Of a stretch of 64,000 nucleotides of DNA, positions 1 to 12,495 are shown piece after piece. The notes below the pieces were generated by a model. It searched no databases. It was not told where the DNA came from and worked only from the letters and a program-made list of their open reading frames with translations. A program made the position numbers and the translations under genes. The first letter of the stretch is position 1. The number at the start of each line of letters is the position of its first letter. The DNA lies in the NCBI RefSeq assembly GCF_051020985.1, contig NW_027475168.1:62001-126000 (forward strand). Reading direction: 5' to 3'. This stretch comes from Nomia melanderi (lineage: Eukaryota; Arthropoda; Insecta; Hymenoptera; Halictidae).

Positions 1-2859
1 CCGGAAACTCAGGGTCAGGGAAAAATCCAATATATATCTGGTGTTATCTCAGGTGCTATTACAGATAGCGCGATAAATCAAAGTGCATTGTCTGCAGGAA
101 GCCCTTGTGCATGAATCTGTGCAGCGGGAACGACCTCGGACCACCAGGGGCCGAGAAAACCACGGACACATGGGGCCGGACACTCAGGGTCAGGGGAAAA
201 TCAAACATATATCTGGTGATATCTCGGGTGCTGTTAGAGATGGCGCAATATATCAAAGTGCATTGTCTGCAGCGAGCCCTGGCGCATGATGCTGTGCAGC
301 GGGAACGACCTCGGACCACCAGGGACCGAGAAAATTACAGATTTTCGGTATCCGTCACCCAATGTCTTGTAAAAATCCAGCATATATCTGGTGATATCTC
401 GGGTTCTATTACAGATAGCGCGATAAATCAAAGTGCATTGTCTGCAGGAAGCCCTTGTGCATGAATCTGTGAAGCAGGAACGACCTCGGATCTCCAGGGG
501 CCGAGAAAATTACAGATATTCGGAATCCGTCACCCAAGGTCATGTAAAAATCCAGCATATATCTGGTGATATCTGGGGTGCTATTACAGATAGCGCAATA
601 AACCAAAGTGCATTGTCTGTAGGAGGCCCTGGCGCATGAATCTGGGCAGCGGGAACGACATCGGACCACCAGGGGCCGAGAAAATTCCAGATTTTCGGTA
701 TCCGTCACCCAATTTCATGTAAAAATCCAGCATATATCTGGTGCTATCTCGTGTTATATTGCAGATAGCGCGATAAATCAAAGTGCATTGTCTGTAGGAG
801 GCCCTGGCGTATGAATCTGTGCAGCGGGAACGACCTCGGACCACCAGGGGCCGAGAAAACCACCGTCTCATGGGGCCGGACACTCAGGGTCAGGGAAAAA
901 TCCAATGTATATCTGGTGATATCTCGGGTGCTATTAGAGATAGCGCAATAAACCAAAGTGAATTATCTGCAGGAGGCCCTGGCGCATGAATCTGTGTAGC
1001 GGGAACGACCTCGGACCACCAGGGGCCGAGAAAACCACCGTCTCATGGGGCCGGAAACTCAGGGTCAGGGAAAAATCCAATATATATCTGTTGATATCTC
1101 AGGTGCTATTACAGATAGCGCGATAAGTCAAAGTGAATTATCTTCTGGCGGCCCTGGCGCATGCATCTGTGCAGCAGGAACGACCTAGGACCACCAGGGG
1201 CCGAGAAAATTACAGATTTTCGGTATCCGTCACCCAATGTGTTGTAAAAATCCAGCATATATCTGGTGATATCGCGGGTTCTATCACAGATAGCGCGATA
1301 AATCAAAGTGCATTGTCTGCAGGAAGCCCTGGCGCATGAATCTGTGAAGCAGGAGCGACCTCGGATCTCCAGGGGCGGAGAAAATTACAGATTTTCTGTA
1401 TCCGTCACCCAAAGTCATGTAAAAATCTAGCATATATCTGGTGATATCTCGTGTTATATTACAGATAGCGAGATAATTAAAAGTGCATTGTCTGCAGGAG
1501 TCCCGGGCGCATGAATCTGTGAAGCAGGAACGACCTCGGCCCTCCAGGGGCCGAGAAACTTACAGATTTTGGGTGTCCGCCACCCAAAGTCATGTAATAA
1601 TCCAGCATATATATGGTGCTTTCTCGGGTGCTATTACAGACAGCGCAATAAACCAAAGTGCATTGTCTGTCGGAGGCCCTGGCGCATGAATCTGAGCAGC
1701 TGGAACGACCTCGGACCACCAGAGGCCGAGAAAACCACCGTCTCATGGGGCCGGACACTCAGGGTCGGGGAAAAATCCAATATATATCTGGTGATATCTC
1801 GGGTGCTATTAGAGATAGCGCAATATATCAAAGTGCATTGTCTGCAGCAAGCACTGGCCCATGAATCTGTGAAGCAGGAACGACCTCGGATCTCCAAGGG
1901 CCGAGAAAATTACAGATTTTCTGTATCCGTCACCCAAAGTCATGTAAAAATCCAGCATATATATGGTGCTTTCTCGGGTGCTATTACAGACAGCGCAATA
2001 AACCAAAGTGCATTGTCTGTAGGAGGCCCTGGCGCATGAATCTGTGCAGCGGGAACGACCTCGGACCTCCAGGGGCCGAGAAAACCACCGTCTCATGGGG
2101 CCGGACACTCAGGGTCAGGGGAAAATCAAATATATATCTGGTGATATCTCGGGTGCTATTAGAGGTAGCGCAATAAACCAAAGTGAATTATCTTCAGGAG
2201 GCACTGGCGCATGATTCTGTGCAGCGGGAACGACCTCGGACCACCAGGGGCCGAGAAAACCACCGACACATGGGGCCGGACACTCAGGGTCAGGGGAAAA
2301 TCAAACATATATCTGGTGATATCTCGGGTGCTGTTAGAGATAGCGCTATAAATCAAAGTGCTTTGTCTGTAGGAGGCACTGGCGAATGCATCTGTGCAGC
2401 AGGAACGACCTCGGACCACCAGGCGCCGAGAAAATTACAGATATTCGGAATCCGTCACCCAAGGTCATGTATAAATCCAGCACATATCTGGTAATATCTC
2501 GGGTGCTATTACAGATAGCGCAATAAACCAAAGTGCATTGTCTGTAGGAGGCCCTGTCGCATGAATCTGGGCAGCGGGAACGACATCGGACCACCAGGGG
2601 CCGAGAAAATTACAGATTTTCGGTATCCGTCACCCAATTTCATGTAAAAATCCAGCATATATCTGGTGATATCTCGTGTTATATTACAGATACTGCGATA
2701 AATCAAAGTGCATTGTCTGTAGGAGGCCCTGGCGTATGAATCTGTGCAGCGGGAACGTCCTCGGACCACCAGGGGCCGAGAAAACCACCGTCTCATGGGG
2801 CCGGCCACTCAGGGTCAGGGGAAAATCCAATATATATCTGGTGATATCTCGGGTGCTAT

Positions 2860-3909
2860 TACAGATAGGGCAATAAATCAAAGTGCATTGTCTGTAGGAG
2901 GCCCTGGCGCATGAATCTGTGCATCGGGAACGACCACGGACCACCAGGGGCCGAGAAAATTACAGATTTTCGGAATGCGTCACGCAAGGTCATGTAAAAA
3001 TCCAGCATATATCTGGTGATATCCCGGGTGGTATTAGAGATAGCGCAATAAACCAAAGTGAATTATCTGCAGGAGGACCTGGGGCATGCATATGTGCAGC
3101 GGGAACGAAATCGGATCACCAGGGTCCGAGAAAACCACCGTCTCATGGGGCCGGACACTCAGGGTCAGGGGTAAATCCAATATATATCTGGTGATATCTC
3201 GGGTGCTATTAGAGATAGCGCCATAAACCAAAGTGAATTATCTGCAGGAGGCCCTGGCGCATGCATCTGTGCAGCGGGAACGACCTCGGACCACCAGGGG
3301 CCAAGAAAACCACCTTCTCATGGGGCCGGACACTCAGGGTCAGGGGAAAATCCAATATATATCTGGTGATATCTCGGGTGCTATTACAGATAGGGCAATA
3401 AATCAAAGTGCATTGTGTGTAGGAGGCCCTGGCGCATGAATCTGTGCATCGGGAACGACCACGGACCACCAGGGGCCGAGAAAATTACAGATTTTCGGAA
3501 TGCGTCACGCAAGGTCATGTAAAAATCCAGCATATATCTGGTGATATCTCGGGTGATATTAGAGATAGCGCAATAAACCAAAGTGAATTATCTGCAGGAG
3601 GACCTGGCGCATGAATCTGTGCAGCGGGAACGAAATCGGATCACCAGGGTCCGAGAAAACCACCGTCTCATGGGGCCGGACACTCAGGGTCAGGGGTAAA
3701 TCCAATATATATCTGGTGATATCTCGGGTGCTATTAGAGATAGCGCCATAAACCAATGTGAATTATCTGCAGGAGGCCCTGGCGCATGCATCTGTGCAGC
3801 GGGAACGACCTCGGACCACCAGGGGCCAAGAAAACCACCTTCTCATGGGGCCGGACACTCAGGGTCAGGGGAAAATCCAATATATATCTGGTGATATCTC
3901 GGGTTCTAT
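2860..3909 (+). repeat. Two tandem copies of a 525-bp trimer
   Basis: A three-monomer block (B' with CATCGGGAACGACCACGG; A with GAAATCGGATCACCAGGG and GGGGTAAATCC; A with GGGGCCAAGAAAACCACC) occurs at 2,860-3,384 and 3,385-3,909. The diagnostic GCATCGGGAACGACC sits at 2,921 and 3,446, exactly 525 bp apart. The copies differ at scattered bases, for example TGTCTGTAGG versus TGTGTGTAGG and GGGGCATGCATATG versus GGCGCATGAATCTG. Confidence 0.85.
3384..3558 (+). repeat. B' monomer (zone 1 variant of B)
   Basis: This is a B cassette in which CGGTATCCGTCACCCAA is replaced by CGGAATGCGTCACGCAA, coupled with a left-part variant GCATCGGGAACGACCACGG. The pair of changes travels together at 2,921, 3,446, 10,271, 10,621, 11,146 and 17,096, and as ACCACCGACC versions at 18,326 and 19,376. 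It is therefore a good lineage marker for exchanges within zone 1. Confidence 0.8.
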
Positions 3910-5041
3910 TACAGATAGCGCGATAAATCAAAGTGCATTGTCTTTAGGAGGCCCTGGCTCATGAATCTGGGCAGCGGAAACGACCTCGGACCACCAGGGG
4001 ACGAGAAAACCACCGTCTCATGGGTCCGGAAACTCAGGGTCAGGGAAAAATCCAATATATATCTGGTGATATCTCAGGTGCTATTACAGATAGCGCGATA
4101 AATCAAAGTGAATTATCTGCAGGAGGCCCTGGCGCATGCATCTGTGTAGCAGGAACGACCTCGGACCACCAGGGGCCGAGAAAATTACAGATTTTCGGTA
4201 TCCGTCACCCAATGCCTTGTAAAAATCCAGCATATATCTGGTGATATCTCGGGTTCTATTACAGATAGCGCGATAAATCAAAGTGCATTGTCTGCAGGAA
4301 GCCCTTGTGCATGAATCTGTGAAGCAGGAACGACCTCGGATCTCCAGGGGCCGAGAAAATTACAGATATTCGGAATCCGTCACCCAAGGTCATGTAAAAA
4401 TCCAGCATATATCTGGTGATATCTCGTGTTATATTACAGATAGCGCGATAAATCAAAGTGCATTGTCTGTAGGAGGCCCTGGCGTATGAATCTGTGCAGC
4501 GGGAACGACCTCGGACCACCAGGGGCCGAGAAAACCACCGTCTCATGGGGCCGGACACTCAGGGTCAGGGAAAAATCCAATGTATATCTGGTGATATCTC
4601 GGGTGCTATTAGAGATAGCGCAATAAACCAAAGTGAATTATCTGCAGGAGGCCCTGGCGCATGAATCTGTGTAGCGGGGACGACCTCGGACCACCAGGGG
4701 CCGAGAAAACCACCGTCTCATGGGGCCGGAAACTCAGGGTCAGGGAAAAATCCAATATATATCTGGTGATATCTCAGGTGCTATTACAGATAGCGCGATA
4801 AGTCAAAGTGAATTATCTGCTGGAGGCCCTGGCGCATGCATCTGTGCAGCAGGAACGACCTAGGACCACTAGGGACCGAGAAAATTACAGATTTTCGGTA
4901 TCCGTCACCCAATGTCTTGTAAAAATCCAGCATATATCTGGTGATATCGCGGGTTCTATCACAGATAGCGCGATAAATCAAAGTGCATTGTCTGCAGGAA
5001 GCCCTGGCGCATGAATCTGTGAAGCAGGTGCGACCTCGGAC
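3901..5041 (+). repeat. Duplicated block, copy 1 (1,141 bp)
   Basis: Reading this block against 13,178-14,318 (offset 9,277 bp) line by line shows two differences: GTAGCGGGGACG versus GTAGCGGGAACG at about 4,680, and GCGCATGCATCTG versus GCGCATACATCTG at about 4,838. That is about 99.8% identity over 6.5 monomers, while neighbouring monomers differ from each other at many positions. A more diverged relative with one extra monomer lies at 234-1,340. Confidence 0.9.
4084..4258 (+). repeat. Representative B-type monomer
   Basis: This 175-bp unit has left part and right end like A, but from about position 102 it reads TTACAGATTTTCGG, then TATCCGTCACCCAA and CTTGTAAAAATCC. A and B cassettes have the same length and align without gaps, but agree at only about half of some 38 positions, against far higher agreement outside. 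B units have CCAGCATATATCTGG where A has CCAATATATATCTGG. B is common in zone 1 and rare in zone 3. Confidence 0.88.
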
Positions 5042-6258
5042 CACCAGGCGCCGAGAAAATTACAGATATTCGGAATCCGTCACCCAAGGTCATGTAAAAA
5101 TCCAGCATATATCTGGTAATATCTCGGGTGCTATTACAGATAGCGCAATAAACCAAAGTGCATTGTCTGTAGGAGGCCCTGGCGCATGAATCTGGGCAGC
5201 GGGAACGACATCGGACCACCAGGGGCCGAGAAAACCACCGTCTCATGGGGCCGACCACTCAGGGTCAGGGGAAAATCCAATATATATCTGGTGATATCTC
5301 GGGTGCTATTACAGATAGGGCAATAAATCAAAGTGCATTGTCTGTAGGAGGCCCTGGCGCATGAATCTGTGCATCGGGAACGACCATGGACCACCAGGGG
5401 CCGAGAAAATTACAGATTTTCGGAATGCGTCACGCAAGGTCATGTAAAATCCAGCATATATCTGGTGATATCTCGGGTGCTATTAGAGATAGCGCAATAA
5501 ACCAAAGTGAATTATCTGCAGGAGGACCTGGCGCATGAATATGTGCAGCCGGAACGAAATCGGAACACCAGGGTCCGAGAAAACCACCGTCTCATGGGGC
5601 CGGACACTCCGGGTCGGTTGAAAAATTCAATATATATCTGGTGATATCTCGGGTGCTCTTACAGATAGCGCACTAAACCAAAGTGAATTACCTGCAGCCG
5701 GCCCTGGCGCATGAATCTGTTCAGCGGGAACGACCTCGGACCACCAGGGGCCGAGAAAATCACCGTCTCATGAGGCCGGACTGTCAGGGTCAGGGAAAAA
5801 TCCAGTATATATCTGGTGATATCTCGGGTGCTGTTAGAGATAGCGCAATAAATCAAAGTGCATAGTGTGCAGGAAGCCCTGGCGCATGATTCTGTGCAGC
5901 GGGAACGACGTCCGACCACCAGGGGCCGAGAAAATCACCGTCTCATGGGGCCGGACTGTCAGGGTCAGGGAAAAATCCAATATATATCTGGTGATATCTC
6001 GGGTGCTATTAGAGATAGCGCAATATATCAAAGTGCATTTTCTGCAGCAAGCCCTGGCGCATGATTCTGTGCAGCGGGAACGACCTCGGACCACCAGGGG
6101 CCGAGAAAATTACAGATTTTCTGTATCCGTCACCCAAAGTCATGTAAAAATCCAGCATATATATGGTGATATCTCGTGTTCTATTACAGATAGTGCAATA
6201 AATCAAAGTGCATTGTCTGCAGGAAGCCCTGGCGCATGAATCTGTGAAGCAGGAACGA

Positions 6259-6275
6259 CCTCGGATCACCCGGGG
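6259..6275 (+). other. CENP-B-box-like 17-mer, one mismatch (weak)
   Basis: The site CCTCGGATCACCCGGGG fits NTTCGNNNNANNCGGGN at eight of nine fixed positions; the first T is C. Identical sites lie at 7,834-7,850, 9,759-9,775 and 12,035-12,051. The common monomer (CCTCGGACCACCAGGGG) fits at seven of nine. Binding by a CENP-B-like protein is speculation. Confidence 0.25.
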
Positions 6276-6434
6276 CCGAGAAAATTACAGATATTCGGAA
6301 TCCGTCACCCAATGTCATGTAAAAATCCAGCATATATCTGGTGATATCTCGTGTTATATTACAGATAGCGCGATAATTAAAAGTGCATTGTCTGCAGGAG
6401 TCCCGGGCGCATGAATCTGTGAAGCAGGAACGAC

Positions 6435-6455
6435 CTCGGCCCTCCGGGGGCCGAG
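6435..6455 (+). other. Perfect 8-bp dyad in the conserved inverted-repeat site
   Basis: The site reads CTCGGCCC, a five-base loop TCCGG, then GGGCCGAG, a perfect 8-bp inverted repeat. The same perfect arms occur at 8,010-8,030 and 12,211-12,231, and with loop TCCAG at 1,535-1,555, 14,487-14,507 and 42,455-42,475. At 9,935-9,955 one arm base changed (GGGTCGAG). In the common monomer the arms are CTCGG/CCGAG with an A-G mismatch, then CC/GG. No function is demonstrated. Confidence 0.8.
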
Positions 6456-8205
6456 AAACTTACAGATTTTGGGTGTCCGTCACCCAAAGTCATGTAAAAA
6501 TCCAGCATATATATGGTGCTTTCTCGGGTGCTATTACAGATAGCGCAATAAATCAAAGTGCATTGTCTGTCGGAGGCACTGGCGCATGAATCTGGGCAGC
6601 GGGAACGACCTCGGACCACCAGGGGACGAGAAAACCACCGTCTCATGGGGCCGGACACTCAGGGTCAGGGGAAAATCAAATATATATCTGGTGATATCTC
6701 GGGTGCTATTAGAGGAAGCGCAGTAAACCAAAGTGAATTATCTGCAGGAGGCCCTGGCGCATGAATCTGTGCAGCGGGAACGACCTCGGACCACCAGGGG
6801 CCGAGAAAACCACCGTCTCATGGGGCCGGACAATCAGGGACAGGGGAAAATCCAATATATATCTGGTGATATCTCGGGTGCTATTAGAGATAGCGCAATA
6901 AACCAAAGTGAATTATCTGCCGGAGGCCGTGGCGCATGCATCTGTGCAGCGGGAACGACCTCGGACCGCCAGGGGCCGAGAAAACCACCGTCTCATGCGG
7001 CCGGACACTCAGGGTCAGGGAAAAATCAAATATATATCTGGTGATATCTACGGTGCTATTAGAGATAGCGCAATAAATCAAAGTGCTTTGTCCTTAGGAG
7101 GCCCTTGCGCATGAATCTGTGCAGCAGGAACGACCTCGGACCACCAGGGGCCGAGAAAATTACAGATATTCGGAATCCGTCACCCAAGGTCATGTAAAAA
7201 TCCAGCATATATCTGCTGATATCTCGGGTGCTATTAGAGGAAGCGCAGTAAACCAAAGTGAATTATCTGCAGGAGGCCCTGGCGCATGAATCTGTGCAGC
7301 GGGAACGACCTCGGACCACCAGGGGCCGAGAAAACCACCGTCTCATGGGGCCGGACAATCAGGGACAGGGGAAAATCCAATATATATCTGGTGATATCTC
7401 GGGTGCTATTAGAGATAGCGCAATAAACCAAAGTGAATTATCTGCCGGAGGCCGTGGCGCATGCATCTGTGCAGCGGGAACGACCTCGGACCGCCAGGGG
7501 CCGAGAAAACCACCGTCTCATGCGGCCGGACACTCAGGGTCAGGGAAAAATCAAATATATATCTGGTGATATCTCGGGTGCTATTAAAGAAGGCGCAATA
7601 AATAAAAGTGCATTGTCCGTAGGAGGCCCTTGCGCATGAATCTGTGCAGCGGGAACGACATCGGACCACCAGGGGCCGAGAAAATTACAGATTTTTGGTA
7701 TCCGTCACCCAAAGTCATGTAAAAATCCAGCATATATATGGTGATATCTCGTGTTCTATTACAGATAGTGCAATAAATCAAAGTGCATTGTCTGCAGGAA
7801 GCCCTGGCGCATGAATCTGTGAAGCAGGAACGACCTCGGATCACCCGGGGCCGAGAAAATTACAGATATTCGGAATCCGTCACCCAATGTCATGTAAAAA
7901 TCCAGCATATATCTGGTGATATCTCGTGTTATATTACAGATAGCGCGATAATTAAAAGTGCATTGTCTGCAGGAGTCCCGGGCGCATGAATCTGTGAAGC
8001 AGGAACGACCTCGGCCCTCCGGGGGCCGAGAAACTTACAGATTTTGGGTGTCCGTCACCCAAAGTCATGTAAAAATCCAGCATATATATGGTGCTTTCTC
8101 GGGTGCTATTACAGATAGCGCAATAAATCAAAGTGCATTGTCTGTCGGAGGCACTGGCGCATGAATCTGGGCAGCGGGAACGACCTCGGACCACCAGGGG
8201 ACGAG

Positions 8206-9636
8206 AAAACCACCGTCTCATGGGGCCGGACACTCAGGGTCAGGGGAAAATCAAATATATATCTGGTGATATCTCGGGTGCTATTAGAGGAAGCGCAGTA
8301 AACCAAAGTGAATTATCTGCAGGAGGCCCTGGCGCATTAATCTGTGCAGCGGGAACGACCTCGGACCACCAGGGGCCGAGAAAACCACCGTCTCATGGGG
8401 CCGGACAATCAGGGACAGGGGAAAATCCAATATATATCTGGTGATATCTCGGGTGCTATTAGAGATAGCGCAATAAACCAAAGTGAATTATCTGCCGGAG
8501 GCCGTGGCGCATGCATCTGTGCAGCGGGAACGACCTCGGACCGCCAGGGGCCGAGAAAACCACCGTCTCATGCGGCCGGACACTCAGGGTCAGGGAAAAA
8601 TCAAATATATATCTGGTGATATCTCGGGTGCTATTAAAGAAGGCGCAATAAATAAAAGTGCATTGTCCGTAGGAGGCCCTTGCGCATGAATCTGTGCAGC
8701 GGGAACGACATCGGACCACCAGGGGCCGAGAAAATTACAGATTTTTGGTATCCGTCACCCAATGTCATGTAAAAATCCATCGTATATCTGGTGATATCTC
8801 GGGCTCTATTACAGATAGCGCGATAAATCAAAGTGCATTGTCTGCAGGAGGCCCTGGCGCATGCATCTGTGCAGCGGGAACGACCTCGGACGACCAGGGG
8901 CCGAGAAAACCAGCGTCTCATGGGGCCGGACACTCAGGGTCAGGGAAAAATCAAATATATATCTGGTGATATCTACGGTGCTATTAGAGATAGCGCAATA
9001 AATCAAAGTGCTTTGTCCTTAGGAGGCCCTTGCGCATGAATCTGTGCAGCAGGAACGACCTCGGACCACCAGGGGCCGAGAAAATTACAGATATTCGGAA
9101 TCCGTCACCCAAGGTCATGTAAAAATCCAGCATATATCTGCTGATATCTCGGGTGCTATTAGAGGAAGCGCAGTAAACCAAAGTGAATTATCTGCAGGAG
9201 GCCCTGGCGCATGAATCTGTGCAGCGGGAACGACCTCGGACCACCAGGGGCCGAGAAAACCACCGTCTCATGGGGCCGGACAATCAGGGACAGGGGAAAA
9301 TCCAATATATATCTGGTGATATCTCGGGTGCTATTAGAGATAGCGCAATAAACCAAAGTGAATTATCTGCCGGAGGCCGTGGCGCATGCATCTGTGCAGC
9401 GGGAACGACCTCGGACCGCCAGGGGCCGAGAAAACCACCGTCTCATGCGGCCGGACACTCAGGGTCAGGGAAAAATCAAATATATATCTGGTGATATCTC
9501 GGGTGCTATTAAAGAAGGCGCAATAAATAAAAGTGCATTGTCCGTAGGAGGCCCTTGCGCATGAATCTGTGCAGCGGGAACGACATCGGACCACCAGGGG
9601 CCGAGAAAATTACAGATTTTTGGTATCCGTCACCCA
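8206..9636 (+). repeat. Duplicated block, copy 1 (about 1.43 kb; partner 15,382-16,812)
   Basis: The offset is 7,176 bp (41 monomers plus 1). I saw about four substitutions: GTCAGGGGAAAATC versus GTCAGGAGAAAATC, GCGCATTAATC versus GCGCATGAATC, AATAAAAGTG versus AATGAAAGTG, and GGACCACC versus GGACTACC. Both copies contain the rare GACAATCAGGGACAGGGG and CATGCGGCCGGAC monomers. They diverge at CACCCAAAGTC (copy 1) versus CACCCAATGTC (copy 2). Confidence 0.87.
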
Positions 9637-10249
9637 AAGTCATGTAAAAATCCAGCATATATATGGTGATATCTCGTGTTCTATTACAGATAGTGCAATA
9701 AATCAAAGTGCATTGTCTGCAGGAAGCCCTGGCGCATGAATCTGTGAAGCAGGAACGACCTCGGATCACCCGGGGCCGAGAAAATTACAGATATTCGGAA
9801 TCCGTCACCCAATGTCATGTAAAAATCCAGCATATATCTGGTGATATCTCGTGTTATATTACAGATAGCGCGATAATTAAAAGTGCATTGTCTGCAGGAG
9901 TCCCGGGCGCATGAATCTGTGAAGCAGGAACGACCTCGGCCCTCCGGGGGTCGAGAAACTTACAGATTTTGGGTGTCCGTCACCCAAAGTCATGTAAAAA
10001 TCCAGCATATATATGGTGCTTTCTCGGATGCTATTACAGATAGCGCAATAAATCAAAGTGCATTGTCTGTCGGAGGCACTGGCGCATGAATCTGGGCAGC
10101 GGGAACTTCCTCGGACCACCAGGGGACGAGAAAACCACCGTCTCATGGGGCCGGACACTCAGGGTCAGGGGAAAATCAAATATATATCTGGTGATATCTC
10201 GGGTGCTATTAGAGGAAGCGCAGTAAACCAAAGTGAATTATCTGCAGGA

Positions 10250-11385
10250 GGCCCTGGCGCATGAATCTGTGCATCGGGAACGACCACGGACCACCAGGGG
10301 CCGAGAAAATTACAGATTTTCGGAATGCGTCACGCAAGGTCATGTAAAAATCCAGCATATATCTGGTGATATCTCGGGTGGTATTAGAGATAGCGCAATA
10401 AACCAAAGTGAATTATCTGCAGGAGGACCTGGGGCATGAATATGTGCAGCGGGAACGAAATCGGATCACCAGGGTCCGAGAAAACCACCGTCTCATGGGG
10501 CCGGACACTCAGGGTCAGGGGTAAATCCAATATATATCTGGTGATATCTCGGGTGCTATTACAGATAGGGCAATAAATCAAAGTGCATTGTGTGTAGGAG
10601 GCCCTGGCGCATGAATCTGTGCATCGGGAACGACCACGGACCACCAGGGGCCGAGAAAATTACAGATTTTCGGAATGCGTCACGCAAGGTCATGTAAAAA
10701 TCCAGCATATATCTGGTGATATCTCGGGTGATATTAGAGATAGCGCAATAAACCAAAGTGAATTATCTGCAGGAGGACCTGGCGCATGAATCTGTGCAGC
10801 GGGAACGAAATCGGATCACCAGGGTCCGAGAAAACCACCGTCTCATGGGGCCGGACACTCAGGGTCAGGGGTAAATCCAATATATATCTGGTGATATCTC
10901 GGGTGCTATTAGAGATAGCGCCATAAACCAAAGTGAATTATCTGCAGGAGGCCCTGGCGCATGCATCTGTGCAGCGGGAACGACCTCGGACCACCAGGGG
11001 CCAAGAAAACCACCTTCTCATGGGGCCGGACACTCAGGGTCAGGGGAAAATCCAATATATATCTGGTGATATCTCGGGTGCTATTACAGATAGGGCAATA
11101 AATCAAAGTGCATTGTGTGTAGGAGGCCCTGGCGCATGAATCTGTGCATCGGGAACGACCACGGACCACCAGGGGCCGAGAAAATTACAGATTTTCGGAA
11201 TGCGTCACGCAAGGTCATGTAAAAATCCAGCATATATCTGGTGATATCTCGGGTGATATTAGAGATAGCGCAATAAACCAAAGTGAATTATCTGCAGGAG
11301 GACCTGGCGCATGAATCTGTGCAGCGGGAACGAAATCGGATCACCAGGGTCCGAGAAAACCACCGTCTCATGGGGCCGGACACTC
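10250..11385 (+). repeat. Second occurrence of the 525-bp trimer family
   Basis: The same B', A, A succession returns here, with GCATCGGGAACGACC at 10,271, 10,621 and 11,146 (spacing two, then three monomers). The part 10,909-11,281 matches 3,209-3,581 at an offset of 7,700 bp (44 monomers). The part 10,559-10,931 matches 3,384-3,756 at 7,175 bp (41 monomers). One trimer copy lacks a monomer relative to 2,860-3,909, consistent with in-register loss. Confidence 0.8.
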
Positions 11386-11388
11386 AGG

Positions 11389-12495
11389 GTCGGTTGAAAA
11401 ATTCAATATATATCTGGTGATATCTCGGGTGCTCTTACAGATAGCGCACTAAACCAAAGTGAATTATCTGCAGCCGGCCCTGGCGCATGAATCTGTGCAG
11501 CGGGAACGACCTCGGACCACCAGGGGCCGAGAAAATCACCGTCTCATGAGGCCGGACTGTCAGGGTCAGGGAAAAATCCAGTATATATCTGGTGATATCT
11601 CGGGTGCTGTTAGAGATAGCGCAATAAATTAAAGTGCATAGTGTGCAGGAAGCCCTGGCGCATGATTCTGTGCAGTGGGAACGACCTTCGACCACCAGGG
11701 GCCGAGAAAATCACCGTCTCATGGGGCCGGACTGTCAGGGTCAGGGAAAAATCCAATATATATCTGGTGATATCTCGGGTGCTATTAGAGATAGCGCAAT
11801 ATATCAAAGTGCATTGTCTGCAGCAAGCCCTGGCGCATGATTCTGTGCAGCGGGAACGACCTCGGACCACCAGGGGCCGAGAAAATTACAGATTTTCTGT
11901 ATCCGTCACCCAAAGTCATGTAAAAATGCAGCATATATATGGTGATATCTCGTGTTCTATTACAGATCGTGCAATAAATCAAAGTGCATTGTCTGCAGGA
12001 AGCCCTGGCGCATGAATCTGTGAAGCAGGAACGACCTCGGATCACCCGGGGCCGAGAAAATTACAGATATTCGGAATCCGTCACCCAATGTCATGTAAAA
12101 ATCCAGCATATATCTGGTGATATCTCGTGTTATATTACAGATAGCGCGATAATTAAAAGTGCATTGTCTGCAGGAGTCCCGGGCGCAGGAATCTGTGAAG
12201 CAGGAACGACCTCGGCCCTCCGGGGGCCGAGAAACTTACAGATTTTGGGTGTCCGTCACCAAAAGTCATGTAAAAATCCAGCATATATATGGTGCTTTCT
12301 CGGGTGCTATTACAGATAGCGCAATAAATCAAAGTGCATTGTCTGTCGGAGGCACTGGCGCATGAATCTGGGCAGCGGGAACGACCTCGGACCACCAGCG
12401 GACGAGAAAACCACCGTCTCATGGGGCCGGACATTCAGGGTCAGGGGAAAATCAAATATATATCTGGTGATATCTCGGGTGCTATTAGAGGTAGC
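11389..12495 (+). repeat. Duplicated block, copy 2 (about 1.1 kb; partner 5,613-6,720)
   Basis: See the partner for shared markers. After the block, this copy continues with GAGAAAATCACCGTC and TGTCAGGTTCAGG near 12,580-12,620, whereas copy 1 continues with CCGGACAATCAGGGACAGG. The exchange end point therefore lies in the A monomer at about 12,490-12,570. Confidence 0.85.

Larger units (their letters stand above)
5613..6720 (+). repeat. Duplicated block, copy 1 (about 1.1 kb; partner 11,389-12,495)
   Basis: At offset 5,776 bp (33 monomers plus 1) this block matches 11,389-12,495. Both start with GTCGGTTGAAAAATTC and include the rare GTGCATAGTGTGCAGG (about 5,860 and 11,635). Differences are scattered, for example TCAGCGGG versus GCAGCGGG, ACGTCCGACC versus ACCTTCGACC, and GGCGCATGAATC versus GGCGCAGGAATC. 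Confidence 0.85.

Noticed and set aside
1569..2039. Open frame of 156 codons on the plus strand (a near copy lies at 14,521-14,991)
   Set aside because: It crosses monomer joints, and because 175 is one more than a multiple of three the frame changes with each unit. It appears only where a particular set of variants removes stops. It has no family resemblance, and subtype substitutions fall freely in it.
11690..11710. TTCG-containing site in GACCTTCGACCACCAGG as a CENP-B box
   Set aside because: The fixed A and the CGGG positions do not align after TTCG, so the match is poorer than the general consensus.
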